From contig CAWUHX010000005.1 of assembly GCA_963922205.1 (NCBI GenBank), forward strand, positions 930,001 through 994,000: a stretch of 64,000 nt of DNA, read 5' to 3'. The notes below the pieces were generated by a model that had not been told where the DNA came from, ran no database searches, and saw nothing but the letters and a program-made list of their open reading frames with translations. Shown here piece after piece: positions 9,600 to 18,695 of this stretch. The DNA comes from Romanomermis culicivorax (Eukaryota > Nematoda > Enoplea > Mermithida > Mermithidae). Position 1 is the first letter of the stretch, and every line of letters starts with the position of its first letter. The position numbers and the translations under genes were made by a program.

Positions 9600-11240
9600 T
9601 ACTCACAATGGAAGATGAATTTTTGGAATATGAATATTTGAAACTTATTTTTTCATATTGAGAATGTAAAATTTTATTGATAAAGTAAAGCAGGCATAAT
9701 CTGTATAGTGCTCAATTATCATGAAAAAAAGACTAATTATTATCTCAAGAGACAACATAAGTTTAATGTTGAAATGTCAATGTTTTGATGCAAACTTTTG
9801 CAGACTTTCCCAAGGTTTATGAATTTTCAGATTTCTCATTGTTTTCCTTTGAATACCTCAATTTGAGCAAATGAGCCTCCTACTTCATAATATTAGAATA
9901 GTACATTGATGAATGGTTTGGACCAAATATTCATTTCTTGAAGCAGTTCATCTATTCAATTGTGAACAATATCAACTCTCAACCTGTTATTTTAAATTTC
10001 TGAAATGGACATCATTTCAAAAATGTTGTCACAAACAAGATTGACCAACATATTGACAATATTAACCATATTCATGAATGATTGAACTCTCTTTATCTCT
10101 TGAGCTACACTCCATATCAACTGCAGGAAATGCTTGAGATTAATGTGCTCAAAATGGATAATGAAGATTGCTACTATAAATTCAGCCCCCAAGTAGAAAT
10201 ACCAACAGGTAGCAAAACAGTCGAGCAATCCAAACTTCATCATTTAGCATGAAAAACATTTATTTTTCACAATGACCTTTGAAGCCAGAGGAGTTTGCAG
10301 CAGATCAGCCTTTTACATCTGCCTTAGAATCATATTCATGCCATTATTCCAATCACTCTTAGGATGGGGAGGAAGGAGCTAAATTTTTATTAAGGAGGAA
10401 ATAACTGTGCTTTTAATTCATTCACCATGCAAACCATTATGTCAAGAGCAGAGTTATTCGACTGAAAATTAATGATACAGTAAAATAATCACATGGCTCA
10501 GTCAAATATGGCTGATCATTACTTGTTAAGAGACAGAATAAGCAAAATACCTATTTCAACATACTTGAAAGATGAGTACATTTAGGTTGTGAGTTTTCAT
10601 GTGGAGTAAAAGATCATTTTGGAGGATTATTTTGGAGGGATATTTTGGAGGGTATTTCAATTGCTATCATGTTCACAAAACTATTTTCACATAGCTTTCG
10701 ACTCAGTTTGGAATTTGCGTGATGTGCGGAGCCCTCATAAAAAGTCTGCAAAATAATAATCTTGTCTCATCAAATTAAAAGTGTATAGCTTAGTTCGCCC
10801 AGTCATTCATAACCAGGATGGCCTAGAAGAAATAAATGCAGCTCATCGTAGCTCAACCTCACCAATGAGGAATTGAAGATTTTGACAGTCAGCTTGCTAA
10901 TAACTGATGACCAGCATACATGTTCCATGGAGAAAACACTCTAGGGTCAACTGTCATGATTTCATCCACTAGTATGTTAGAAATCCATACAAATATTCTA
11001 GCTTGACCAGCTGGGGTACCAGAGTCAACTTAGTTAACTTAGATTCACATTTTTGAAGTGCATCAAAAACATTGACATTCTCAGTCATGTACTGTATTCT
11101 GGATTGAGAAAATTAAATTCCCCTTCTTGTTGGTGAATTTTTCTGCTTTTTTTGCAGATTTGTATTCACCTGATTATAAAATTCAATAAAATAATAATAA
11201 TTATATTCATATTATTATTATTATTTTATTCACAACTGTA
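9600..11240. other. no recognisable feature
   Basis: About 1.6 kb of AT-rich sequence. The only open frames are short and without recognisable motifs. An ATT/AAT microsatellite-like inverted stretch lies at about 11,180-11,226. Confidence 0.6.
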
Positions 11241-11245
11241 AATTT

Positions 11246-11500
11246 AGTCTATTTTGAATAGAGATTCCATTGAAATGTGTTTTTAACGCATTTCTCAGGA
11301 TTTTTTCAATTCTTCTACTAACTATATAATTATCATGTCCAAACAACCTGTGTTCCAACTGTGTTTGAAGACAAGTTCTTGGAAGAATTCAGTACCTCTG
11401 GTGATAAATATCTGGTGGACTATGCTGAGGATATAACAAATGATTAGAAGATAATGGAAAAACAATGTTAAACATGCAAAATGTTGCCTAACTCTATAAA
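11246..11500. repeat. short dispersed repeat, longer copy
   Basis: Longer version of the repeat at 9408-9590, including the ~70-base segment missing there. Its right edge abuts the Polinton-2 capsid fragment that starts at about 11,508. Confidence 0.6.
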
Positions 11501-11553
11501 TACTTAGGAAAAACATCACATATCACAAAAATTTGCGCCACGTAATTCCAAAT

Positions 11554-12780
11554 ATGCCAGGAAAAATTGAAGAAATTGACATTTCCTCTGTAATAGGGGA
11601 CAAGGAAATAGAATTTTATCCTATAAACCCCTTAATATCTGGGGAACCCATTCAATTTGATATTCCTGAGAGTTTTACTCAGCTTACTGACCCTAATATT
11701 TTGATAAAAGTTGCCTGTAAGATTGTCATAGGGGACAATACTGATTTGGCGGCTGATGCTAACGTTTCTACTGTCAATTCAGCTCTACACACACTATTCA
11801 AAGATGTAGTCCTCAAGGCTAATGGGGTCATTGTTAATCAAGCTACTGGAACCTATCCCTACCCAGCTTACATAGAAATGGTCTACACTTACACCACAAC
11901 AGCTAAAAATGAGGCTGTCAGAGTGCCTCAATTATATTACAAGGAAACTGCAGGGAAATTCAACATTTCCACTGCAGATGTTAATTCTGGTTTAGACACA
12001 AGAATCTCAAAATTTGCAACAAGTAAGCTGGTTGTAATGGCTGGTCGTCTTCATCTAGATTTATTGTTACAGTCTAAATTAATTATTCCTGGTATCAGAC
12101 TTTCTATCAGCCTGTTTCCTCTAGACACTAAATTTCATCTGATGTGGGCAACAGTTGATGCTTCTAAGGAACTTGTAATTTCCTCAATAGTACTAAAAGT
12201 TAGATGCTTGAGTTTGAGTAATTCTGCTTTGCTTGCTCTAGAAAGATGCTTACAAGCAAACCCACTGTATATAAAATAAATCAAGCTGCAGACAGAACTG
12301 CGAAACTCACTGCAGGTCAGACATACTTGAGCATATATGTTGTTCATAATGGGCAGATACCTCGTTTAATTATTGCAGCAGTAACCCCCTCCCTTTCCAT
12401 CTCTGGAAATTATTAAGTAAACCCATTTGCTTTCACATGGCAAAATAGCCTTTCTGCACAAATCACTATGAGGAGTAAACAGTACCCTCCCCTTTCTTTG
12501 AAACCTCTTGATTCTATGATAGAACCATACTTTAATTCCTTGAGAATGGTCCACAAACTACATATAGACTCAGACACGGGTCTTAGGCTAGATGATTTCT
12601 TATTCTACCTTTCAACATTATTCTTGAAGAGGGAGGAGCTCACCTGACCAATGGAGTAGTAAGTTTCAAAGCTCAATGGAAAAGTGAAGCTTTTGACCAA
12701 AATTATACAATCTTTTTCTAGATTTTATGGGAGAATGAGATAAGTTTAGATAGTCGCAGAAATATCATTATGGATTATAT
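11554..12780 (+). pseudogene. Polinton-2 major capsid protein (copy A)
   Basis: The first ATG of the 248-codon frame is at 11,554 (upstream codons start at TTG). Translation matches the Polinton major capsid family of double-jelly-roll proteins: EIEFYPINPLISGEPIQFDI near the N-terminus, LHTLFKDVVLKANGVIV, then GTYPYPAYIE, and GRLHLDLLLQSKLIIPG. A one-base loss near 12,255 relative to the 61-kb copy shifts the frame. Later capsid blocks (GQIPRLIIAAVTPS, EEGGAHLTNGVVSFKAQW, ILWENEI, RRNIIMDY) follow in broken frames to about 12,780. A TAA after SGNY near 12,415 is shared with the other copy. The expected full length is about 400 residues. In the virus-like particle this protein would form the hexons. 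Confidence 0.8.
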
Positions 12781-12982
12781 TCCAAAATGTATAAAAATTA
12801 AATTGAAAGAGCAATTCAGCTGGATTCTACATCTTCAAACAACTTTGGAGGTGTATTTTCAGGTTATAGTTTAATATTAAGAGGAGAGATAGTTGTAGTC
12901 AATACAGCTCCTAGTTTGCATTCAGTTCTTCATCGGGTACTATTTTTCAAGTTGAAAACACAGGCAATATTTTCCAATACTT

Positions 12983-13260
12983 TTGCAAAATGATCCCTCT
13001 TATTATGGAGAATGCCTTGCTGATGCATTCAGAAAATTCACTCGAAGAAGAAAAATCATCAAATCCTCAAAAATCTTGCAGTCAGACACTTCCTCAATTT
13101 GTGGAATTTACTGCATTTATGCCAACTACCATTTAACCCACGGAAAAAGTATAAATAGTCTTGAGAAAAAATTTACAAATCACAGTAACGAAAACGATAA
13201 ACTATTATGTAGCTGGTTCAAAAAATTTTTGCACTGGAGAATTCTCACTTGTGAAAAAGG
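12983..13260 (+). pseudogene. Polinton-2 adenain-like cysteine protease, C-terminal half
   Basis: One frame from ~12,983 carries the C-terminal half of an adenovirus-type (Ulp1-like) protease: SKILQSDTSSICGIYCIY contains the catalytic Cys in the S-x-x-CG-x-YC context, followed by HLTHGKSINSL and a C-terminal SWFKKF. The N-terminal half with the catalytic His and Asp is not readable, so the gene is a remnant. The position directly after the capsid and before the ATPase fits Polinton morphogenesis genes, where this enzyme processes capsid precursors. Confidence 0.65.
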
Positions 13261-13284
13261 CCAAAACTGTATTTGCCAAAAAAT

Positions 13285-13398
13285 ATGGAAGATTTTTCGG
13301 ACAATGTAATTTTTCTACGATCACCAGCAAATTTCATCATTTCAGGAGCTACAAATATGGGAAAAACGTATTTACTGCTTAAATTATTGTCAGATTAA
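13285..13398 (+). pseudogene. Polinton-2 packaging ATPase, N-terminal fragment
   Basis: From ATG 13,285 a 37-codon frame reads into FIISGATNMGKTYLLLKLL, a Walker A loop (G-A-T-N-M-G-K-T) in the same setting as the FtsK/A32-like genome-packaging ATPase of Polintons. The frame hits TAA at 13,396-13,398 and the gypsy LTR begins at 13,409, so the rest of the ATPase was disrupted by that insertion. Only the P-loop region can be judged. Confidence 0.6.
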
Positions 13399-13408
13399 CC
13401 CTACCAAC

Positions 13409-14295
13409 TGTCAAGGAGTGCAAAAATTTGTATAATTTTTATGTAAGTTTTCGCAAAAATATTTATTCCTCATTTTCTCCTCACATGCACAATAATTAGA
13501 AATCCATTAGTGTTCTCTATTGTTTTCAAGAGTCTGGGTTCCTAGTTGGAAACCAGACTATTTTTCAAGTACTTTGTTATTGTCACATATTTTCGTACTC
13601 GTAATTTACTCGGCAGGAAACGAAAAGATTGGCACATGTTAAAAACAAAAAACACTTTTCCTCAACATACAAAAATGGGTTCATATGTTTTGAACCCTCT
13701 GACAAATTGGAAACTAATTATGCACAGCGGGGTTCCCAGAACCACGCCCCAAGAAAGTGGATGTTGACTCGAAAATGGAAGAAGAGTGGTTCTTCTTTCA
13801 GTCTTTTGGTTCTGCAGTTTTCGAGTTGGCTGGTTGGACTTTACGCGATTACGCTCGCTGTTTTAGTGTGCTGGAACATTACGCGACTTCGCTCGCTGCT
13901 TTGGTTGGTTGATCTTTACGCGACTACGCTCGCTGCTCCAGTTTGTTTGTCTTTACGCGACTTCGCTCGCTCGCACCTTACAGTCCGTCGGACTTTGAAA
14001 CGATTTACGTTTTGGTTTGAGGCAATTGCATTGCCTATACTTTACGGGACTCGGGCTTCGATACCAGCCATTTCCCAGCTTCCAAATTGTCATCCGATAC
14101 CCAGAAAACGAACATTTATTTTCAAGTAAATTGTGCCAATCTTTTACGCCCAATCGCTACCCGCCACTCTCGCGCCTTTTTGTCACACCTTTGTAAGTAT
14201 TGCCTTACCCACGTTATTTACTGTAAGTTATCTAATAAATATCAAAAAACCCCAGTTCTACAGTAATTCACTTAAACTCTAGAAAGGTCGTGACA
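13409..14295 (+). repeat. 5' LTR of gypsy element
   Basis: Begins TGTCA (13,409) and most simply ends TGACA (14,291-14,295), giving a 5-bp inverted terminal repeat and an 887-bp LTR. Its first ~478 bases match the 3' LTR with few differences. AATAAA occurs near 14,233. The 3' boundary is inferred because the 3' LTR is truncated. Confidence 0.75.
13841..13975 (+). repeat. CpG-rich tandem motif in the LTR
   Basis: The motif TTACGCGACTTCGCTCGCTG, with small variants, recurs about four times at 30-40-bp spacing. It is far richer in CpG than the rest of the window. The 3' LTR breaks inside this array (ACGCGA at 22,531-22,536). Confidence 0.7.
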
Positions 14296-14302
14296 TAAAT
14301 CT

Positions 14303-14320
14303 TGGTGACCTAATAACAGG
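14303..14320 (+). other. candidate tRNA primer binding site
   Basis: TGGTGACCTAATAACAGG starts seven bases after the proposed LTR end. TGG-x-GACC...ACAGG resembles the tRNA-Arg-type site used by 412/mdg1-like elements, but I cannot align it to a tRNA here. Confidence 0.35.
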
Positions 14321-14633
14321 GGGTAAAGTTAGAAAAACAACGAGCCTTTTCGAATTTTGGTGGGGACATATTTGATCGTCCCCCTCTTTCTAAAAAAAAA
14401 AGAAAAACAAACATATTTTTGTCTTTTTCCGATCTTCTGATAATCGGCGTGGAAAAATCAATCCGATTTCTCCCCTTGCAAAAACAAGACAACTTTTCGA
14501 TTCACATAAGCTTTTTTTGGGTATCATAACTGGGTTTTCGAGCATACCAAATCTGGAAAGTAAACGTGCCGAAACCCTAAGTGAAACATTTCTGCGCATT
14601 GAACAAGAAGCTAAAAGCCAAATTATTAGAAAA

Positions 14634-17600
14634 ATGTCTTTTCAAAATCCAGACCCACTTGTTCGTGTTGTTCAGGATGCATTAGCTGCGGTCTTGGATC
14701 AGAGGCTTCAAAATCTTGAAGCCCAAATGAACAGAAAAGCAGCCCATACAGAATCAACCATGAATGAAATTCGAGTAAATCACTTGCGTGGTGACATGCT
14801 TTCTGCCAAAATTAACGATTTTCCGTTCTTTTCTGGGCTTCCCCATGAAAACTTTACTGAGTGGGCCAAAAAACTCGAAAAACAGATGATTTTGAAAGGG
14901 ATAAAAAACGAGGACGATCAGTTGAAAAGAATTTTTTTGGAGTTTCACCTTAAAGGTGATACCCTCACGAAATTTGAAAATATTTCGAGTTCCGAGGATC
15001 CACCCACTGACTATGAACAATATAAAGTTGCTTTGGAGAGGGCATTCCCCAGCCAACGGGACGCCCTGTTTCACAGACAAAGTTTGAAAGATCATAAGCA
15101 AAAAAGAACAGAAACAGTAACCGCGTATTTCAATGAACTTGAAAAGATGAGAAGGCTTGCCTACCCTACTCTTGACACAAATGCAAGAAATACAGTTCTT
15201 GAATCAATTTTTTTAGATGGGCTTCAGGCGGACGTCCGAAAAGCCCTAAAATTCAAACGTTTCACTAATCTGAATCATTTAATTGAGGAAGCAACTTCTG
15301 TGGAACAGGAAATTCTGCGGGATGAGGCCAATGTGGTCTTTTCCCCTTCGGCAAGGTACAATGTTGGGTTGCAAGAGCCCGTTCTTGCTTTGCAACCCTC
15401 AGGAAGTAGTACAAACAAACAAATCGATGAAATAAATGAAAAATTGAATAAATTATGCCTACAGATGCAGCAAAACCTACCACCAAAACAACATACAAAT
15501 AGAAAACCCATCACTTGTCATACATGTGGCAAGGCTGGTCATTTTGCCCGAGAGTGCAGGTTTAGACTGCAATGCGAAATTTGTGGGCGAAATGGTCACT
15601 TAAAAAATGACTGCAAATCAAAATGCTTTCCCTGTAAAAAAACGGGACACAAGAGCAGATTTTGTAGGCAAGTGAGAGATGCTGAATGCTACACATGCAA
15701 AGGAAAAGGGCACATGAGCAACAGTTGCCCCCAAAAATCAAGAAATGCCCAAAATAACATTCAAGGGTGCCCAAATGGGTACCCTCTTGATGGTGATGAC
15801 CCTGATTTAGTTGCAGAAGTCAATAATTCATCGCAACATTGCTTTTTTGCAGGGTCTTTATTATCGATAATGTTCGATGATGGGTCTGAATCACTTGACT
15901 ACGATGATTCACCGACCCCAACATCCAACATAGGCGTGGGCCGCCCGGCAAGTCAATCGCCCGACAGCCGCCCACCAACTACACCACGCTCGTCCTGTTC
16001 CGACGATAAAACGGAAATAATACCAGAGGGCGAAAAAGAAAACGGCGCCCCACAATTGGAAGCGCCACAAGTAGACAGCAACGGGCCGGATGAAAAGCCA
16101 AACGTGGCCCCGCTGATCGAAAAATATCGAATCCCAAAAATTAAAAGACAACCCAGGATTCCATTATTGGAACCTGGCTCTTTGGAGCCAAACGTGGCGG
16201 CATTGCGAGAGGAAGCTCCCCAAATGCCTATTTGGAGACGGTTAGGTAAAGTTGATTGCAACAAAAGAAACTCGCATGCACACACAATAAAACAAAAATT
16301 TTTTCAGGGTGTAGCGGAAATGACCGTTATTGCCCTTGTAGCCAATGCAAAGGCAAACGCACGCAGGCCCGCCAAACCCAATGAAAGGCTGCTAAGGCCA
16401 GAAAGGCATGATGAAATTAAAAAATTCGTGCAAGGATTTTTTTTTCATTTATGCATACTTTTGTGTGTATTTTTGTGCCCCCTGGAGGGCGGACAAATAA
16501 AAACCTTTCAACTTTGTGGAACTTCGACCAGTGGGCATGCCATAGAAATCCCAAAAACTGTTGCATGTGTTAGGCCACCTTCGAGTGAAATTCCAACTCT
16601 TGTCACAGGACAGGTCTATACACCCCTGGCCCAACCGAAACATACAACAGGGTTCAAGTGTACCCTTCAGACACGAAAAATCTGCACACAAGTTGGGTTT
16701 TTCGGCTCAAAAAGTATAACTTTTGACCAAATTTCCATGAAAACTTTGACCCCTTTTGAATGCAAAATAGCAATGGAAACGAAAACCTTCCAGGGTCAGT
16801 TTGTGAATGAAACTATCTCTGGCATTTGGTCAACAAACAATAAACTTGACCTACAGTATAAGTGGTGCTGTTTCGATAACTGTCAGACAGTAGAAAATTT
16901 GATTGTTGAAGAGGGACAAGTTGCCTCTTGGGACGGCAACAATCTTATCAGCACCCTTGGAGATTTAGGTGGTTGTAAAGCAAACGCCGGCCATTGCGTC
17001 ATGGCCGACGGTGTCGTGGTGTGGGATGAAACCCCTTTAGAAAGAATTTGTCCATTCAAACTCAAAAACTCGTACAAAATCAAAATAAGTGGGTCCCATA
17101 TGGTCATTGATGATATACAAGCAGCATTTTTTGTTACAAATAACTCGTTTGAGCACCCAAATTGCCCAGAACTAAAAAACGCACTTTACACTGAGCAGGG
17201 CATTGTGGTTCGGTTTGACCCATCAAATCTTACCCAAGGTGAATCGAGTAAACAAATAAGGGCTCTTTCTACGCATGATAATGCAGAGTTTGACCCCATA
17301 AATTTAAAACTCAATTTTCTTGAAGAAAAAATACATGATTTTGAACTGCAAAGTTTTCAAAATGTGTGGAATGAACTTTGCTGCCAAGGCCAGCGCCATC
17401 TTGACTTGATATGGCAGTTGTTGCGCCTGGATGCAACCCTTGGAGCAAGAGCTTTTCTCCAACGAACTGACATCACAGCAGAATTTACAGGAGAGGCCAT
17501 GACCCTATGGCCCTGTCATCAGATCAATGCGTCTATGGTGTATAAAAATCACAAAATTAATGGGACTTGCTTCAAAAATCTACCAGTGGTGGTCAATAAC

Positions 17601-18695
17601 AAACTCATGTTTGTGACCCCAGGTGGCACTGACCTCATGGAAGAAAGTCAGAAGGTCGACTGCAACCATATGCACATGCCCCTTTTCAAAATTAATAAAA
17701 CTTGGTCCAGTAAAACAGGAAAAACCCATGTTAGCAAGATCCCACTTGAAGTGATTTGGAACGGCAGCTTCACAGTATTCCATTTCAATGCACCACCCCT
17801 TTTTCACGATAAGCTGGCGGCAGTGTCCACTAGTTTGATTTTTTTGAAGCAGTACATGTACAAAACACACAACCTAGAACAAGTTGTGAACAGACTAATC
17901 AATTACACATCAGAAATGTCTCTTCACTCCAGCTCCATGTATGAAGTTCTTTCAGGGAGCGGCCAAGCTCTTGGTCACACCCTTTCAGGGGCCAGTCAAG
18001 CCCTAGAACACGTAATTGCCGGTACCCAACAAGGTATGACACAGGGTTTAAACAATTTGCTCAAAGGACCCCTTCAAATGTTGATTAATTTGATGGTCAT
18101 AGTTGCAACTATAGTTGGAACCCTCTATCTGTGCTTTTGGTTAAAGGGATGCTTAAACGTTACGAAACAAAAAAGAAACATCACGTATGAGCTACCAACA
18201 AGACCTCAAAATCGATCACAAACGCAACCCCTACCACCCAGTTTGGGTCAAGCACTCTTAGAACTGGCAAATATGCGAAGTTCCCATGCTAGCCATAGAT
18301 ATATTGCAGTACCGGATCACCAAGCTCCTTCAGCCCCAAAATTGGAATACATAAATAGTATGAAACTACATGATCAGAGAACCCCTCACATAAACCTAAT
18401 TGTAAATAAGCGGGTTCTAGCTAATGCCATGGTTGATTGTGGAGCTACTTACACGATAATCGACAAGAAAATCACAGATAAGATTGAAGATATTGAAATT
18501 AACCCAACAAACGTTGTGCCCATAGCAGCCAATAATTTAGGTGTGGAACTTGTCGGTTCGGCTTTCATCACTGTGCAAGCAGGCACAGAAAGTCAAACCC
18601 TGTTAGCATACGTACAAGAAAATTGCACTGCTGACCTACTTTTGGGTTCAAACTTCTTGTTTCTGTTTAGAGAATGGGCGATAAACAATGAATAA
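14634..18695 (+). CDS. gag-env-pro: Gag / envelope-like glycoprotein / protease single ORF
   Basis: The first ATG of the frame is at 14,634; in-frame codons run upstream to 14,517. The ~1350-residue product has, in order: a helical Gag region; four CCHC zinc knuckles (15,516-15,730; the first is CHTCGKAGHFAREC); a Pro/Glu-rich linker; a hydrophobic signal-like segment (16,436-16,485, FFFHLCILLCVFLC); a Cys-rich ectodomain-like region of ~530 residues with NxS/T sites and the block VVVWDETPLERICPF; a C-terminal membrane segment (18,078-18,152, LINLMVIVATIVGTLYLCFW); a basic tail; and an aspartic protease with active-site DCGA (18,429-18,463) and the LLLGSNF flap-distal block. The order gag-env-pro is unusual, since env normally follows pol. 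The frame closes with TAA 18,693-18,695 at the protease-RT junction. The Gag and protease calls are firm; the glycoprotein call rests on topology and Cys/Trp pattern. Confidence 0.85.
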   Translation: MSFQNPDPLVRVVQDALAAVLDQRLQNLEAQMNRKAAHTESTMNEIRVNHLRGDMLSAKINDFPFFSGLPHENFTEWAKKLEKQMILKGIKNEDDQLKRIFLEFHLKGDTLTKFENISSSEDPPTDYEQYKVALERAFPSQRDALFHRQSLKDHKQKRTETVTAYFNELEKMRRLAYPTLDTNARNTVLESIFLDGLQADVRKALKFKRFTNLNHLIEEATSVEQEILRDEANVVFSPSARYNVGLQEPVLALQPSGSSTNKQIDEINEKLNKLCLQMQQNLPPKQHTNRKPITCHTCGKAGHFARECRFRLQCEICGRNGHLKNDCKSKCFPCKKTGHKSRFCRQVRDAECYTCKGKGHMSNSCPQKSRNAQNNIQGCPNGYPLDGDDPDLVAEVNNSSQHCFFAGSLLSIMFDDGSESLDYDDSPTPTSNIGVGRPASQSPDSRPPTTPRSSCSDDKTEIIPEGEKENGAPQLEAPQVDSNGPDEKPNVAPLIEKYRIPKIKRQPRIPLLEPGSLEPNVAALREEAPQMPIWRRLGKVDCNKRNSHAHTIKQKFFQGVAEMTVIALVANAKANARRPAKPNERLLRPERHDEIKKFVQGFFFHLCILLCVFLCPLEGGQIKTFQLCGTSTSGHAIEIPKTVACVRPPSSEIPTLVTGQVYTPLAQPKHTTGFKCTLQTRKICTQVGFFGSKSITFDQISMKTLTPFECKIAMETKTFQGQFVNETISGIWSTNNKLDLQYKWCCFDNCQTVENLIVEEGQVASWDGNNLISTLGDLGGCKANAGHCVMADGVVVWDETPLERICPFKLKNSYKIKISGSHMVIDDIQAAFFVTNNSFEHPNCPELKNALYTEQGIVVRFDPSNLTQGESSKQIRALSTHDNAEFDPINLKLNFLEEKIHDFELQSFQNVWNELCCQGQRHLDLIWQLLRLDATLGARAFLQRTDITAEFTGEAMTLWPCHQINASMVYKNHKINGTCFKNLPVVVNNKLMFVTPGGTDLMEESQKVDCNHMHMPLFKINKTWSSKTGKTHVSKIPLEVIWNGSFTVFHFNAPPLFHDKLAAVSTSLIFLKQYMYKTHNLEQVVNRLINYTSEMSLHSSSMYEVLSGSGQALGHTLSGASQALEHVIAGTQQGMTQGLNNLLKGPLQMLINLMVIVATIVGTLYLCFWLKGCLNVTKQKRNITYELPTRPQNRSQTQPLPPSLGQALLELANMRSSHASHRYIAVPDHQAPSAPKLEYINSMKLHDQRTPHINLIVNKRVLANAMVDCGATYTIIDKKITDKIEDIEINPTNVVPIAANNLGVELVGSAFITVQAGTESQTLLAYVQENCTADLLLGSNFLFLFREWAINNE

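Larger units (their letters stand above)
11508..13408 (+). mobile_element. Polinton-2 fragment A (capsid, protease, ATPase)
   Basis: From about 11,508 the sequence is collinear with 61,309-62,548 and encodes, in order on the plus strand, a double-jelly-roll major capsid protein, an adenain-like cysteine protease and the start of a packaging ATPase. All are morphogenesis genes of Polinton/Maverick elements. All three are broken. The left edge joins the 11.25-kb repeat; the right edge is cut by the LTR of the gypsy element at 13,409. No terminal inverted repeats were found. It belongs to a different lineage from the Polinton at 44-60 kb, because the capsid sequences differ greatly and gene order is reversed. 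Confidence 0.8.

Noticed and set aside
15953..17870. Minus-strand ORFs of 70-115 codons under the gag-env-pro gene
   Set aside because: All lie opposite a continuous, domain-containing plus-strand frame.
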